A stretch of 52,040 nt of DNA from Lachnospiraceae bacterium UBA7182 (GCA_002491115.1 DKVI01000070.1:1-52040); one strand, 5' to 3'; positions 8,755 to 16,947 are shown, numbered from the stretch's first letter. Translations and numbers: made by a program. Notes: a model not told the origin generated them from the letters alone.

Positions 8755-9525
8755 CTATTTATACTCCTCGTACTGGCCGCCGTAGCGTCCGTAATATTTC
8801 CCTCCATAGCGTCCATAATATTTTCCGCCGTAATACTTGCCGCCATATTTCCCGTATTTTCCGCTGTAATGCTTGTAGTAGCCGCCTCTTTCCACGGCAA
8901 TCTTGTTAAGGACGACGCCCAGGATCCGGCAGCCTGTAATTTCCAGCTGTTTTTTTACTTCCTGCAGGTACCGGTAGCTGATGGCGCCGCTCTCTACCAC
9001 AAGGATCACGCCGTCGCACATGGGCGCGATGACCGCGGCGTCAATGACCCACCCAAGGGGCGGACAGTCTACCAGTACCACATCATATGCCTGCTGAAGC
9101 CTTTCCAGGAGTTCTGTAAAATAATGATTACCCAGAAGCTCCGTGGGATTGGGCACCACAGGGCCTGCCAGGATAATATCCACATTGGTCAGATCCGTGT
9201 GGTTGATGATCTCTTCTTCTTTTCTCTGTCCGGACAGGTAATGGGACAATCCATAGATTTCCGATTTGGACTTGATGCCGTAATGGCCCACCAGAACGGA
9301 TTTTCTTAAGTCCGCATCGATCAGAATGACTTTTTTATTGTCCTCGCCCAGAGAACGGGCCAGTTCTACCGTGACGGTACTTTTTCCTTCGTTGGGCGTA
9401 CAGCTGGTAAACATCACCACTTTTACGTCGTCTCCGCAGAACTGGAGATTGGTTCTCATGGAATTGAACGCTTCTCTGGTGGCATAATCAGGCTTTTCCA
9501 GTTTTTCAAAGCGCAGCTCATTCAT
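8755..9525 (-). CDS. cpsD: CpsD/Wze-type tyrosine-protein kinase
   Basis: A 256-residue BY-kinase, the cytoplasmic ATPase partner of the Wzz-like protein encoded just before it (genes overlap by 8 bases). Walker A is SCTPNEGKST (41-50), Walker A' VILIDADLRKS (about 66-76) and Walker B VVLVDCPPLG (149-158). The C-terminus is an exceptional tyrosine cluster: 15 Tyr in residues 216-255, arranged in a KYYGGKYYGRYGG-like repeat. In this family the tail is autophosphorylated and its phosphorylation state sets polymer length and export; CpsB, two genes upstream, removes the phosphates. The normal tail has far fewer tyrosines. Confidence 0.94.
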   Translation of the reverse strand: MNELRFEKLEKPDYATREAFNSMRTNLQFCGDDVKVVMFTSCTPNEGKSTVTVELARSLGEDNKKVILIDADLRKSVLVGHYGIKSKSEIYGLSHYLSGQRKEEEIINHTDLTNVDIILAGPVVPNPTELLGNHYFTELLERLQQAYDVVLVDCPPLGWVIDAAVIAPMCDGVILVVESGAISYRYLQEVKKQLEITGCRILGVVLNKIAVERGGYYKHYSGKYGKYGGKYYGGKYYGRYGGKYYGRYGGQYEEYK

Positions 9526-10252
9526 CTTTTTTCTTCTCTCCTTTCTGTTTCTGCATATCTTCCCTCAAAGGAATGCTTGCCATGGTATTCAGTTTCAGGT
9601 ATTTCTCCACATCCTCGGACGTCTTGACCGTATCATCCATAATGTACAGCACACTTACGAAAGCAATCGATACAAACACGCCTAACAGTGCGCCGATCAG
9701 TGTATTCCTTACGATATTGGGGCTGACCGGCCGATTGGTCACATAGCCGTATTCATAGACGCTGGGGGCGTCCGTGGACATAATATTCGAGATGTTTTCC
9801 CTGGATACGTCAGCCAGTTCGTCCGCGATGACCTTGGCCCGGTCCGGGTCCGTATCCTGCACGGATATGGCGATAATTCGTGTATTATTGGGGTTGTTAA
9901 TGCTTACCCGCTGCAGAAACGCTTCGTAGGTAATATCCAGCCCCAGGTTATCACTTACCTGGTTCAGGATGGATCTGCTTGTGATCAGTTCTTTATAATC
10001 CTGGGTCAGGGACGTGCCCACCTGGATATCCGTAAGGGAAGTCAGGGAGGTAGACTGGGTCAGGATATAGAGTTTAGAAGTCGATTCATAGATGGGCGTG
10101 ATAAAAAACGCGCTGTAAACACCGAAAAGCCCGCCAAGCAGAGCCGTGCAAAGGAGTATGACCGCGATCCGTCTTCGCAGTACATACAAAAGTTCCAAAA
10201 GATCAATTTCTATTTCATTTTGTTCTATCGTCGTAGAAGTTGCATCCATCAT
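9518..10252 (-). CDS. cpsC: Wzz/CpsC-type chain-length and kinase-activator protein
   Basis: A 244-residue membrane protein with a cytoplasmic N-terminus, a first transmembrane segment about 29-50 (AVILLCTALLGGLFGVYSAF), an extracellular Wzz region and a second segment about 183-203, after the proline motif RPVSPNIVRN. The short basic C-terminal tail should contact the CpsD kinase. Such proteins set polysaccharide chain length and activate the kinase. It begins one base after the cpsB stop with an AGAGAAAGG ribosome site, and two adjacent ATG codons are possible starts. Order CpsB-Wzz-kinase is the standard Gram-positive arrangement. Confidence 0.93.
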   Translation of the reverse strand: MMDATSTTIEQNEIEIDLLELLYVLRRRIAVILLCTALLGGLFGVYSAFFITPIYESTSKLYILTQSTSLTSLTDIQVGTSLTQDYKELITSRSILNQVSDNLGLDITYEAFLQRVSINNPNNTRIIAISVQDTDPDRAKVIADELADVSRENISNIMSTDAPSVYEYGYVTNRPVSPNIVRNTLIGALLGVFVSIAFVSVLYIMDDTVKTSEDVEKYLKLNTMASIPLREDMQKQKGEKKKDE

Positions 10253-10253
10253 T

Positions 10254-10997
10254 CTAACCTTTCTCTTGTATATATTTATTATGCAGGAAGCAGTCCTTGT
10301 TGACCGACATGATCTTTTCGATCTGCCGGGTATACGCGTTTTTTTTCAGTGTTTCCAAAGGAGTGCGCATTCTGGGCTTCCTGTCTGTCAGATTGTGGCA
10401 GTCGCTTCCGATAAAATGGACCATGCCAAGTTCTAAAAGCCTGCGGCAATATGCTGCATGCCTGTCCATAAAACCGCCTGCAAAGCTTTCTGCATTGATC
10501 TGGATATAGGCTCCTGCGTCGATCAGTTCGCTTATGGTCTCTTCTTTTTTATATAAGTTGGCGTAGCGTTCCACATGGGCGAGTACCGGGCGGTATCCGG
10601 CCTCTGAAAATATTTTCACTGCATGAAAAAAGCGCTTAGACTCCGACATAACACTGAACTCTATCAGTACATAATCAGTATCCGCAAGCGTCAGGGCTTT
10701 TTTCTTCTTTACGTCCTCGATGGCGCTCTCATTAAAATAAATCTCGTTTCCCAGAAGGATCTTAAGGTCGGGCATATTTTTTTCCGACTGTCCGCATACT
10801 TCCTGATGAATCCTTCTTAAATCTTCCGCTCTCTTATTATGATGCCTGCCCGGCAGATAATGAGGCGTGGCCACAATCGTCCGTACGCCTTCCGTATAGG
10901 CGATCTGAAGCATTCCCAGCGTTTCCGCCATGGCAGACGATCCGTCGTCTACACCCGGAAGTATGTGGCTGTGTATATCCAGGAACTCTGTTCCCAT
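10254..10997 (-). CDS. cpsB: CpsB-type PHP-domain tyrosine-protein phosphatase
   Basis: A 247-residue metal-dependent phosphatase of the PHP family that dephosphorylates the CpsD kinase and so controls polysaccharide synthesis. Metal-binding motifs are visible in order: DIHSHILPGVDDG (7-19), ATPH (His46), AHVERY (His141) and GSDCHN (Asp199, His201). Length matches Streptococcus CpsB and Bacillus YwqE. A GAGGG ribosome site precedes the ATG by seven bases. It lies 10 bases after the secreted acidic protein gene and is part of the same transcript. Confidence 0.95.
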   Translation of the reverse strand: MGTEFLDIHSHILPGVDDGSSAMAETLGMLQIAYTEGVRTIVATPHYLPGRHHNKRAEDLRRIHQEVCGQSEKNMPDLKILLGNEIYFNESAIEDVKKKKALTLADTDYVLIEFSVMSESKRFFHAVKIFSEAGYRPVLAHVERYANLYKKEETISELIDAGAYIQINAESFAGGFMDRHAAYCRRLLELGMVHFIGSDCHNLTDRKPRMRTPLETLKKNAYTRQIEKIMSVNKDCFLHNKYIQEKG

Positions 10998-11007
10998 CCT
11001 GTATCCC

Positions 11008-11760
11008 TCATTTATTTTTAAATCTGTTTTTGTGTCTGAATAAAAGAATGCCGATCACTGCCAGCACGGCCACAACCACGACCGCCGCCACAGCTGTCAC
11101 ATTGACAGAACCGGGAAGTTTATCGACTTTTTCAGACGCTTTTTCATTCCCTTCCTCCGGCTCTTCCCGGGCTTCTTCGGCTTCTAAACCTTCTTTTTCC
11201 AAAACGGATGAAATCAGCGCGTCTTCTTCTTCCTTCGTCATCTTCTTGGGGCTGTCCTCTTTGCCGCTTTCGCTTTCTGTCCCATCGGAAGAACCCGTCT
11301 GATCGTCCCCTGAGGAAATATCCTGCGGATCTTCTTTTGTCTCCGCATCAGATTCCTGGGGATCTGTCTCTTTTGACGGATCTTCTTCCGGGTCGGCAGG
11401 CAGTTCTTTTTCATCAGGAAGTTCTTCCGGAGGCACCGGCTCTTCCTGGCCGGGCGCCAGCACCAGATATCCCTGGGCAATTCCCATATCCACATTTCCG
11501 AAGGCCTGTGATATGGCTTTGGCGGCCTGTTCTGCCGTAAGATCCACGCCGTCCTGGGACAGATAATTTCGGATCCTGTCCTTTGCGGCGTCTGTAGCGA
11601 CATATTGTTTACCGCCGGATTCAAATGTGCCACCCGCCGCATCCAGCACGGTCTGTTCATTGGCATTGATATCACCGGCAAATACGGTCATGGAAGCAAG
11701 CGTCCACACGGCGCCGGACAGCAGGACTGATTTTATTTTACGAAAACCTTTTTTCTTCAT
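11008..11760 (-). CDS. Secreted acidic protein with C-terminal membrane anchor
   Basis: A 250-residue protein of unknown function. It has a signal peptide (KSVLLSGAVWTLASMTVFA, cleavage near GDINA) and a folded segment to about residue 100. A long disordered stretch rich in Glu, Asp, Pro and Ser follows, then one membrane helix (VTAVAAVVVVAVLAVIGILL) and a basic tail RHKNRFKNK. It should be anchored with the acidic region outside. A GGGAGG site precedes both a GTG (11763) and the ATG (11760); the ATG is preferred. Position immediately before cpsB suggests a role in polysaccharide assembly or attachment, but that is inference. Confidence 0.75.
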   Translation of the reverse strand: MKKKGFRKIKSVLLSGAVWTLASMTVFAGDINANEQTVLDAAGGTFESGGKQYVATDAAKDRIRNYLSQDGVDLTAEQAAKAISQAFGNVDMGIAQGYLVLAPGQEEPVPPEELPDEKELPADPEEDPSKETDPQESDAETKEDPQDISSGDDQTGSSDGTESESGKEDSPKKMTKEEEDALISSVLEKEGLEAEEAREEPEEGNEKASEKVDKLPGSVNVTAVAAVVVVAVLAVIGILLFRHKNRFKNK

Positions 11761-11792
11761 CACTTATATTCCTCCCGGGTTCTGACAGAAAC

Positions 11793-11820
11793 CGGTTCGC
11801 CTGCCTTCGCAGGCGAACCG
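11793..11820 (-). terminator. Strong hairpin between operon genes
   Basis: A perfect 12-pair GC-rich stem (CGGTTCGCCTGC and complement) with a four-base loop, about 25 bases after the Big2 protein stop. On the minus strand it is followed by GTTTCTGTC, only a weak T-run, so it may be a partial terminator, an mRNA stability element or a processing site that lowers expression of the genes beyond. Confidence 0.6.
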
Positions 11821-11843
11821 AATATCTCTCTTAAAAAAGGTTT

Positions 11844-14800
11844 TTAGGCTGCTTCCGAAACGTCGGCTGTCACCGGGACAGGCGCTTCGTCCAAAGTTTC
11901 CGCGGGTTCCTCCGCAGATACTGCGGCATCGTCCGGCTCTTCCGCGGATACGTCCGGTTCGGACACTTCCTCAGCAGGAACCTCTGCTGTGTCATCCGGC
12001 CCGGTGACTTCTGCAGGTGCCTGCACAGTCGGGGCAGCAGGCTCTTCCGTACCGGGTTCATCCGTCGTCGGACTGTCAGGTGTCGGGTTATCCGGGGTTG
12101 GATTGTCAGGCGTCGGGGTCTCCGGCTGCTTCTCTTCTTCTGCGTACTTGTCAAATACGATCGTATAATCAATGTATGCATTTTTACTGTAATATACTTT
12201 AACTTCTACTTTCTTGTTGACAAGTTCGCCTAATTTGGAATTATTATTAAGGCCGAAGGCTGCCAGTAATTCGCCGATTCCTGTTTCGTCGTTTGCAGAG
12301 AGCGGTTTGTCCAGAGATTTTGTCTGGCCGTCCATGATGATTTCAGCCTTGACAGCCGCGTCTGCACTGGCTTTGTCAAGATTCAGTATCATGTTTACAA
12401 AAGTTCCCAGTTTCTTTCCCTGGAGAGACTCGCCGTACTTGTCGGCTCCGTCGGTGGTAATAGACACGGTCGCCTCGTTCTTATCTTCTGCATATACCAC
12501 TTTGCCGATCGGGCTTGCTGCGTCTCCGGATGCGACTGTCTGTACACCCTTAACTGTTTCCGCAATCTTTGCGTCCATCGTTTTGTCGATTTCGGGCAGA
12601 TCGACCTGATCTGCTATGGTTTCTTTGGCTTCTCTGACAATTACATGATATTCCTCTGTAAATGCCATACCGTTCAGTGTTCCGGTCGCTCTGACTGTAT
12701 ACATGCCGTCAACCAGGTCACCAAATGTCTGCACATTTTCAGCACCGAGTTCCGCACGCAGTTTATTTACGATGCCCTGAAGATCCAGACCGGTTATATC
12801 TTTGTCTTTCAGTCTGTCGGTCACATCGATGTTGGTCAGTTCTCCCTGTGTATTTAATTTTTCGATCAGTCTTTCTGTATCGCCTTTGATCACAGAAAGA
12901 TTGGTGCTCTCTACAAATATGTCTGCTGCCTGAATCTTATTCTTGATACGGCGCAGCATCTCTACTGTGAGACCTTTGCTTTCTGCAGCGTCCTCTCCGG
13001 TTTTCACCAGTTCGTCGATATTCTTTGTTCCGTCATAAATATCTACAACTGCCAGATTGGATACCGGATAATAATTCACATCATAAATACCGGTCTTTTC
13101 TTTGTTATTCTTTGATTTGAACAAGCCCATTTCATCCGTAATGGTCGTATCGATCAGGCCGTCCACCTCAGCGTATGCTACAGGCATAAACTGAACGGTA
13201 TATCCCTTTGTATAATCTTTTGCAGGATATTCACCGTCTGCCGGGACTGTCTTTGTCAAATCTACCGCCAGGTCTTTGGCTGCCCAGGAACCTGCGTCTT
13301 TTGCCATCGCTTTGGCAAGTGATTTGGCAGCGGCTTTGGCAGCAGCCACCCTGTCAGGCGCGATCTGATGGGAAGCTACATCGTTTCCGTCTTTCTGAAC
13401 TACCAGGGCACGGTTCGCTACGCTGACCGTCCATGTCAGGCCGCCGGAGCTTATCTCTACTCTGGTATAATCGTCCTCAAGGATCGTCTCCATGATACCG
13501 GTAAATACTGCTTCCAGTTCATCGCCTACGTTGTCTTTCGCGGCTTCGATCAGGCCTTCTTTGTTCAGGGAATCCTCAGTAAGCTGGAAGTGAAGCTTGC
13601 CCAAATTCCTGGCTGTCAGCTGGATGGTACCTGTCTTTGCATTGAAGGCCGGTTTCATGCCTGCCCATACGGTATAATCCTCAGCCGTGGCAAGCGCTTT
13701 CACCTTTGCATCCAGGTCTTTGACGAAATCAGCCTGGGACTGGGTGACGCGGATCTCGAATTTAACATTTCCGGCAGTAACGGTCGCTTTATTGTCGGCT
13801 TTTTTACCTGTAGCCACACCGCTCTTGCTTACAGATACAACCCCTTTTGCAGATGACTGCCACTTAAGAGCTTTCTGCTTCTGCGCATCTGCGAGCACCG
13901 TCTGCAAAGCGGCTGTCTCGCCTTTTTTCAGAGTCAGATACTCTGCAGTATAATAAGACGCATCTTTGCTGACTTTTACATGCACCGTTACGGTTTTTAC
14001 AAAGTCTGACGGAGCCGTACCTGTCAGAAGATCTGTATTTGCTTTCACCTCGACGGTACCGATGTCCTCAGCGCCGCTGTTTATAGTCAGTACATTATTC
14101 TTCAGTGTTGCGCCGGTTAAATGGCCTGCCAGTTTGACTGCTTTCAGGTTTTTCTTATAGGCGTTTGCATTGGTGGTAATGTTCATTGCCACTTTCTTTG
14201 TGCCGTCCCAAATTTCCAGCTCAACATCTTTTCCTGTTTTGTCAAGGGCTTTGGCATTGGCAATATTGATGGTGTCTACCAGCTGCACAACATTGACAGT
14301 GAATACTGTCTTCTGTTTGCTTCCGTCTGTTGCCATGGCTGTGATCTTTGCCGTACCTTTGGATTTCGCCGTGATCTTACCGTCTCTGTCCACAGACGCA
14401 ATCGCCGGTTTGTTGGAAGTAAAGGATACTTTTCCTTCCAGCGTGCCAAGTACCAGCTGTGCTTCGTTGTAACCGCTTCCTTCAGCGCCTACATACAGTT
14501 TGAATTTTGCGGTCTTATCGCCTTTGCTGCTAAATGCCTCGCCTTTTCCGTTTACTTTCTTAACGCTTATGCCGTTCTTAAGCGCGTTTTTCGCAAGCGG
14601 ATCGACTACGGTTACATTCACCAGCCGGGGAATACCGTCCCAGTCCGTGCCTTTGCTGATAATGCGGATTACGGCGTCTCCTGCTGTTTTGCCTTTTACA
14701 GAACCGCTGGTCAATTTCCCGTTTTTAACATTGCCCAGATGCTCTGCGCCGCTTACGACTTCATATACCAGTTTCTTATTATTGTTCGCTGATTTATCTA

Positions 14801-15923
14801 CCGTCGCGCCGATCTTAACCGTTTTCTTAACAGGAACCACGATTGTATTATCCGGAACATTGATCACATCCGGATCTGTAACAACTTTCACAGAAAGCGT
14901 TACGGCCTTCTTAGGTTTGGTGCCGTCCGCGCGAATCGCTGTAATCTTTGCGCTTCCTTTTCCGACCGCCGTAATCACACCGTCGGAATCCACGGTTGCC
15001 ACTGCTGGTTTGCTGGTGGTAAAGGTAATATCAGATCCTGCAACTTTAAACTGATAGGTATGGGCAGGGCTTGTGGCATTGGTCTTCAGTGTGACTTTTT
15101 TCACGGTTTCCTGTGGAGTAATCGTACTGGTAGCTGCCGGACTCACTGTTACAGTGATCGTCTTAGACCAGCCAATCGTAGCCTTCTTTGTCTTGCTGCC
15201 AACTTTATATGTACAGTTCTGGTCTTTTGCCGATACCCTGATGGTTGCCGTACCTGCACTCTTTCCGGTTACAACACCTTTCGCGTTTACCGCAGCGACC
15301 TTTTTATTGCTGCTTGTATAGCTCAGCTTTGCAGAACTTGCCGACAGGTCATCCGAATTGATTAAAGTTCCAAGAGAAAGGCTTCCTTTTACTCCCACTT
15401 TTAATTCGGTCCCTTCCACATTGGCAAATTCTATATCGCTCACCAAAGTTTTTACTGTCACTTTAACAGCCGCTTTTTTCTTGCTGTATTTATCTTTTAA
15501 AGTAATCGTAGCGACGCCGTTTCCTTTTGCGGTAACTTTAATCTTCTTTCCGCCGTCTACTTTTACAACAGAAGCTACCTTCTGATTATTGGAAGACACT
15601 GTATAAGTAAGGCTCTCCTGCTTACTTGCCAACAGAGCCGTTACATTAAAAAGTACTTCCTCTTTCGCGTCCATTTTGTTATAACCGCCGGCATTTGCAG
15701 GAAGCTGTTCTGCGGCGCTTTTCTCGTCTACCACCGCCGTACTGCCATTGGTATAAAGCGTATATTTGGTAACTTTCTTAATACTGCCTTCTTCTGTTAC
15801 CTGCAGCGTCTTAAGCGGCGTCCTGCCTCCTGACGCGGCTGCTACGATCCCCGCCGACAAAAGCAGGGTAAACGCCATGGCAAGCAGAAGCACTTTTTTA
15901 AGCTGCTTATGAATCTTTCCCAT
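11844..15923 (-). CDS. Large secreted Big2 (Ig-like) repeat protein
   Basis: A 1,359-residue secreted protein. ATG 15923 (MGKIHKQLKKVLLLAM) is preferred because an AGGAG lies ten bases upstream; in-frame ATGs at 15944 and 15932 lack that spacing. A signal peptide covers about 1-31 (ending GIVAAASG). At least five Big2-type units are visible by motifs such as GVVTGKSAGTATIRV, GVITAVGKGSAKITA and GKITAKSKGTAKITA. A long alpha/beta C-terminal part follows, then a Pro/Thr/Glu-rich tail with TPDNPTPDNPTPD repeats. No LPXTG or membrane anchor is seen, so it is released or bound non-covalently. First large gene of the polysaccharide operon; probably an adhesin or matrix protein. Confidence 0.85.
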   Translation of the reverse strand: MGKIHKQLKKVLLLAMAFTLLLSAGIVAAASGGRTPLKTLQVTEEGSIKKVTKYTLYTNGSTAVVDEKSAAEQLPANAGGYNKMDAKEEVLFNVTALLASKQESLTYTVSSNNQKVASVVKVDGGKKIKVTAKGNGVATITLKDKYSKKKAAVKVTVKTLVSDIEFANVEGTELKVGVKGSLSLGTLINSDDLSASSAKLSYTSSNKKVAAVNAKGVVTGKSAGTATIRVSAKDQNCTYKVGSKTKKATIGWSKTITVTVSPAATSTITPQETVKKVTLKTNATSPAHTYQFKVAGSDITFTTSKPAVATVDSDGVITAVGKGSAKITAIRADGTKPKKAVTLSVKVVTDPDVINVPDNTIVVPVKKTVKIGATVDKSANNNKKLVYEVVSGAEHLGNVKNGKLTSGSVKGKTAGDAVIRIISKGTDWDGIPRLVNVTVVDPLAKNALKNGISVKKVNGKGEAFSSKGDKTAKFKLYVGAEGSGYNEAQLVLGTLEGKVSFTSNKPAIASVDRDGKITAKSKGTAKITAMATDGSKQKTVFTVNVVQLVDTINIANAKALDKTGKDVELEIWDGTKKVAMNITTNANAYKKNLKAVKLAGHLTGATLKNNVLTINSGAEDIGTVEVKANTDLLTGTAPSDFVKTVTVHVKVSKDASYYTAEYLTLKKGETAALQTVLADAQKQKALKWQSSAKGVVSVSKSGVATGKKADNKATVTAGNVKFEIRVTQSQADFVKDLDAKVKALATAEDYTVWAGMKPAFNAKTGTIQLTARNLGKLHFQLTEDSLNKEGLIEAAKDNVGDELEAVFTGIMETILEDDYTRVEISSGGLTWTVSVANRALVVQKDGNDVASHQIAPDRVAAAKAAAKSLAKAMAKDAGSWAAKDLAVDLTKTVPADGEYPAKDYTKGYTVQFMPVAYAEVDGLIDTTITDEMGLFKSKNNKEKTGIYDVNYYPVSNLAVVDIYDGTKNIDELVKTGEDAAESKGLTVEMLRRIKNKIQAADIFVESTNLSVIKGDTERLIEKLNTQGELTNIDVTDRLKDKDITGLDLQGIVNKLRAELGAENVQTFGDLVDGMYTVRATGTLNGMAFTEEYHVIVREAKETIADQVDLPEIDKTMDAKIAETVKGVQTVASGDAASPIGKVVYAEDKNEATVSITTDGADKYGESLQGKKLGTFVNMILNLDKASADAAVKAEIIMDGQTKSLDKPLSANDETGIGELLAAFGLNNNSKLGELVNKKVEVKVYYSKNAYIDYTIVFDKYAEEEKQPETPTPDNPTPDNPTPDSPTTDEPGTEEPAAPTVQAPAEVTGPDDTAEVPAEEVSEPDVSAEEPDDAAVSAEEPAETLDEAPVPVTADVSEAA

Positions 15924-15964
15924 GTTGATCATTCTCCTTTTCATAACTCATTAAGTACATTTTT

Positions 15965-15984
15965 ACCTTATGATTCACCTTATG
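15965..15984 (-). repeat. Direct repeat ACCTTATG x2
   Basis: ACCTTATG occurs at 15965-15972 and 15977-15984, a 12-base period, between the small HTH gene and the Big2 gene and overlapping the HTH stop codon. It could be a regulator site for the Big2 gene; no consensus promoter was found there. Confidence 0.4.
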
Positions 15985-16195
15985 TAGTGCGCGTTGTCGC
16001 TTTACTGTCTTCGTCGGCAAACAGGTAATCAAACGACTTATTGAAATAGATGCAAAAAGCACGACATTCTCCTGGCCAGAATCTCCCGCTTCGGATTTTC
16101 TGACCGTAGGAAGTGCGGCTTACGCCAATAATCTTTCCCATATCTTCATCGGTCAGATGGTGATATGCTTTTTGCCCTAATAAATTTGGATACAT
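15980..16195 (-). CDS. Small HTH (XRE/Cro-like) protein at the head of the polysaccharide operon
   Basis: A 71-residue protein with a helix-turn-helix pattern: LTDEDMGKIIGVSRTSYGQKI resembles helices 2-3 of the Cro/C1 fold. The ATG at 16195 lies nine bases after an AAAGGAG site; GTG and TTG codons just upstream are alternatives. It is read first from the divergent promoter at 16239-16267 and is followed 56 bases later by the Big2 gene with no terminator between. Probably a regulator of this promoter or of the divergent HTH gene. The C-terminal tail (ADEDSKATTRTT) looks disordered. Confidence 0.7.
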   Translation of the reverse strand: MYPNLLGQKAYHHLTDEDMGKIIGVSRTSYGQKIRSGRFWPGECRAFCIYFNKSFDYLFADEDSKATTRTT

Positions 16196-16238
16196 CACGG
16201 TCAACTCCTTTCTCGGCGCACCGCCAAATTATGATTTT

Positions 16239-16267
16239 ATGTTATCAACAAAACGCCGAATTGTCAA
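16239..16267 (-). promoter_or_regulatory. Likely main promoter of the polysaccharide operon
   Basis: Minus strand TTGACA (16262-16267) and TAACAT (16239-16244) with 17-base spacing, ahead of the 71-residue HTH gene. CGCC motifs at 16222, 16254, 16270 and 16295, the first part of a GGCG-CAC-CGCC palindrome (16215-16225), surround this and the divergent promoter and are candidate operators. Confidence 0.6.
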
Positions 16268-16285
16268 GACGCCTTGGAAAATTTG

Positions 16286-16315
16286 TTGACGGAGCGCCAA
16301 AAACCATGTTATATT
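16286..16315 (+). promoter_or_regulatory. Promoter of the divergent XRE regulator
   Basis: Plus strand TTGACG (16286-16291) and TATATT (16310-16315), 18-base spacing. Its position rules out upstream in-frame start codons for the following gene, since these would lie before the transcription start. Confidence 0.6.
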
Positions 16316-16357
16316 GATTTTATAAAAACATACAGACAAGTCCATGCCAGAAACGAG

Positions 16358-16705
16358 GTGAGTATCATAGGATTTACAGAGCAGTTAAAAAAAGCGCGGC
16401 TGGCCGCAGGGTATACGCAGCAGCAGGTTGCAGATCTTATGGGGATCACAAACAGTACTTACAGCGGTTATGAGACCGGGAAGCGTCAGCCTGATGTGGC
16501 AAAGGTCAAACAGCTTGCAAAAGTACTCCATACTTCCGGTGATATTTTACTCGAGACGGGATATGGAGAAGACTGTGCCGTCCGCGACCCCAGGCTGGAT
16601 GAACTTTCCTCCCTGTATCAGGCTCTGCTTCCGGAATTTCAGAATTATGCATTGGAAATGATCCGGCAGCTCGGCAGACTGCAGGACGCAAAAATCAATT
16701 CCTGA
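16358..16705 (+). CDS. XRE-family transcriptional regulator
   Basis: A 115-residue regulator with a classical HTH_3 domain: FTEQLKKARLAAGYTQQQVA, then DLMGITNSTYSGYETGKRQP (about 5-45). The C-terminal half (LYQALLPEFQNYALEMIRQL) is helical and could dimerise. The start is uncertain. GTG 16358 is the first plausible codon after the promoter, but it has no good ribosome site of its own; the GAGGTGAG around it could instead serve a rare ATA or ATC codon just downstream. It faces the polysaccharide operon across a shared regulatory region, so it is the best candidate to control that operon. Confidence 0.85.
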   Translation: MSIIGFTEQLKKARLAAGYTQQQVADLMGITNSTYSGYETGKRQPDVAKVKQLAKVLHTSGDILLETGYGEDCAVRDPRLDELSSLYQALLPEFQNYALEMIRQLGRLQDAKINS

Positions 16706-16725
16706 CATATTTTTTATTTTCACGG

Positions 16726-16752
16726 CTCATCTGTTACACAGAATCAGATGAG
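16726..16752 (+). terminator. Hairpin after the XRE gene
   Basis: CTCATCTG (16726-16733) pairs with CAGATGAG (16745-16752) and is followed by TATTATTTC. A modest intrinsic terminator, possibly serving also the 52-residue gene that converges on it. Confidence 0.5.
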
Positions 16753-16788
16753 TCGTATTATTTCGGTTACAACGTCACACAACATGGT

Positions 16789-16947
16789 CTAACGAACTCT
16801 GATCTCCGGTTCATACCCCTTTTTTTCAAAACAACATTCCGCATCCGCTTCTTCCAGACCCGCCATAAAGAGCAGAACTTTCATCACCTGTTCCTGCGAC
16901 ATCTCTGATATCCTCTCTTCGACTTCCATTTTTAAAACACTTTCCAT
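16789..16947 (-). CDS. 52-residue helical small protein
   Basis: A small ORF with strong translation signals: ATG 16947 is five bases after AACAGGAGG. The protein is acidic and helical: MESVLKMEVEERISEMSQEQ, then VMKVLLFMAGLEEADAECC, ending EKKGYEPEIRVR. The segment EMSQEQVMKVLLFMAGLEEAD resembles the C-terminal helix of the divergent XRE protein (KMNEEQVKAVLAFINSLEEI), which hints at a shared interaction surface. Its own promoter (TTGCAA-17-TATAAT) is back to back with that of the XRE gene over a palindrome. Possibly an antirepressor, partner or toxin-antitoxin-like component; function is unknown. Confidence 0.65.
   Translation of the reverse strand: MESVLKMEVEERISEMSQEQVMKVLLFMAGLEEADAECCFEKKGYEPEIRVR

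Noticed and set aside
8632..9309. 225-codon plus-strand ORF over the kinase and sugar transferase
   Set aside because: Opposite strand carries intact Walker motifs; this is a shadow of the Gly/Tyr-rich tail and kinase core.
11844..12120. Sortase or membrane anchor at the end of the Big2 protein
   Set aside because: The Pro/Thr/Glu-rich tail ends without LPXTG, hydrophobic helix or positive tail.
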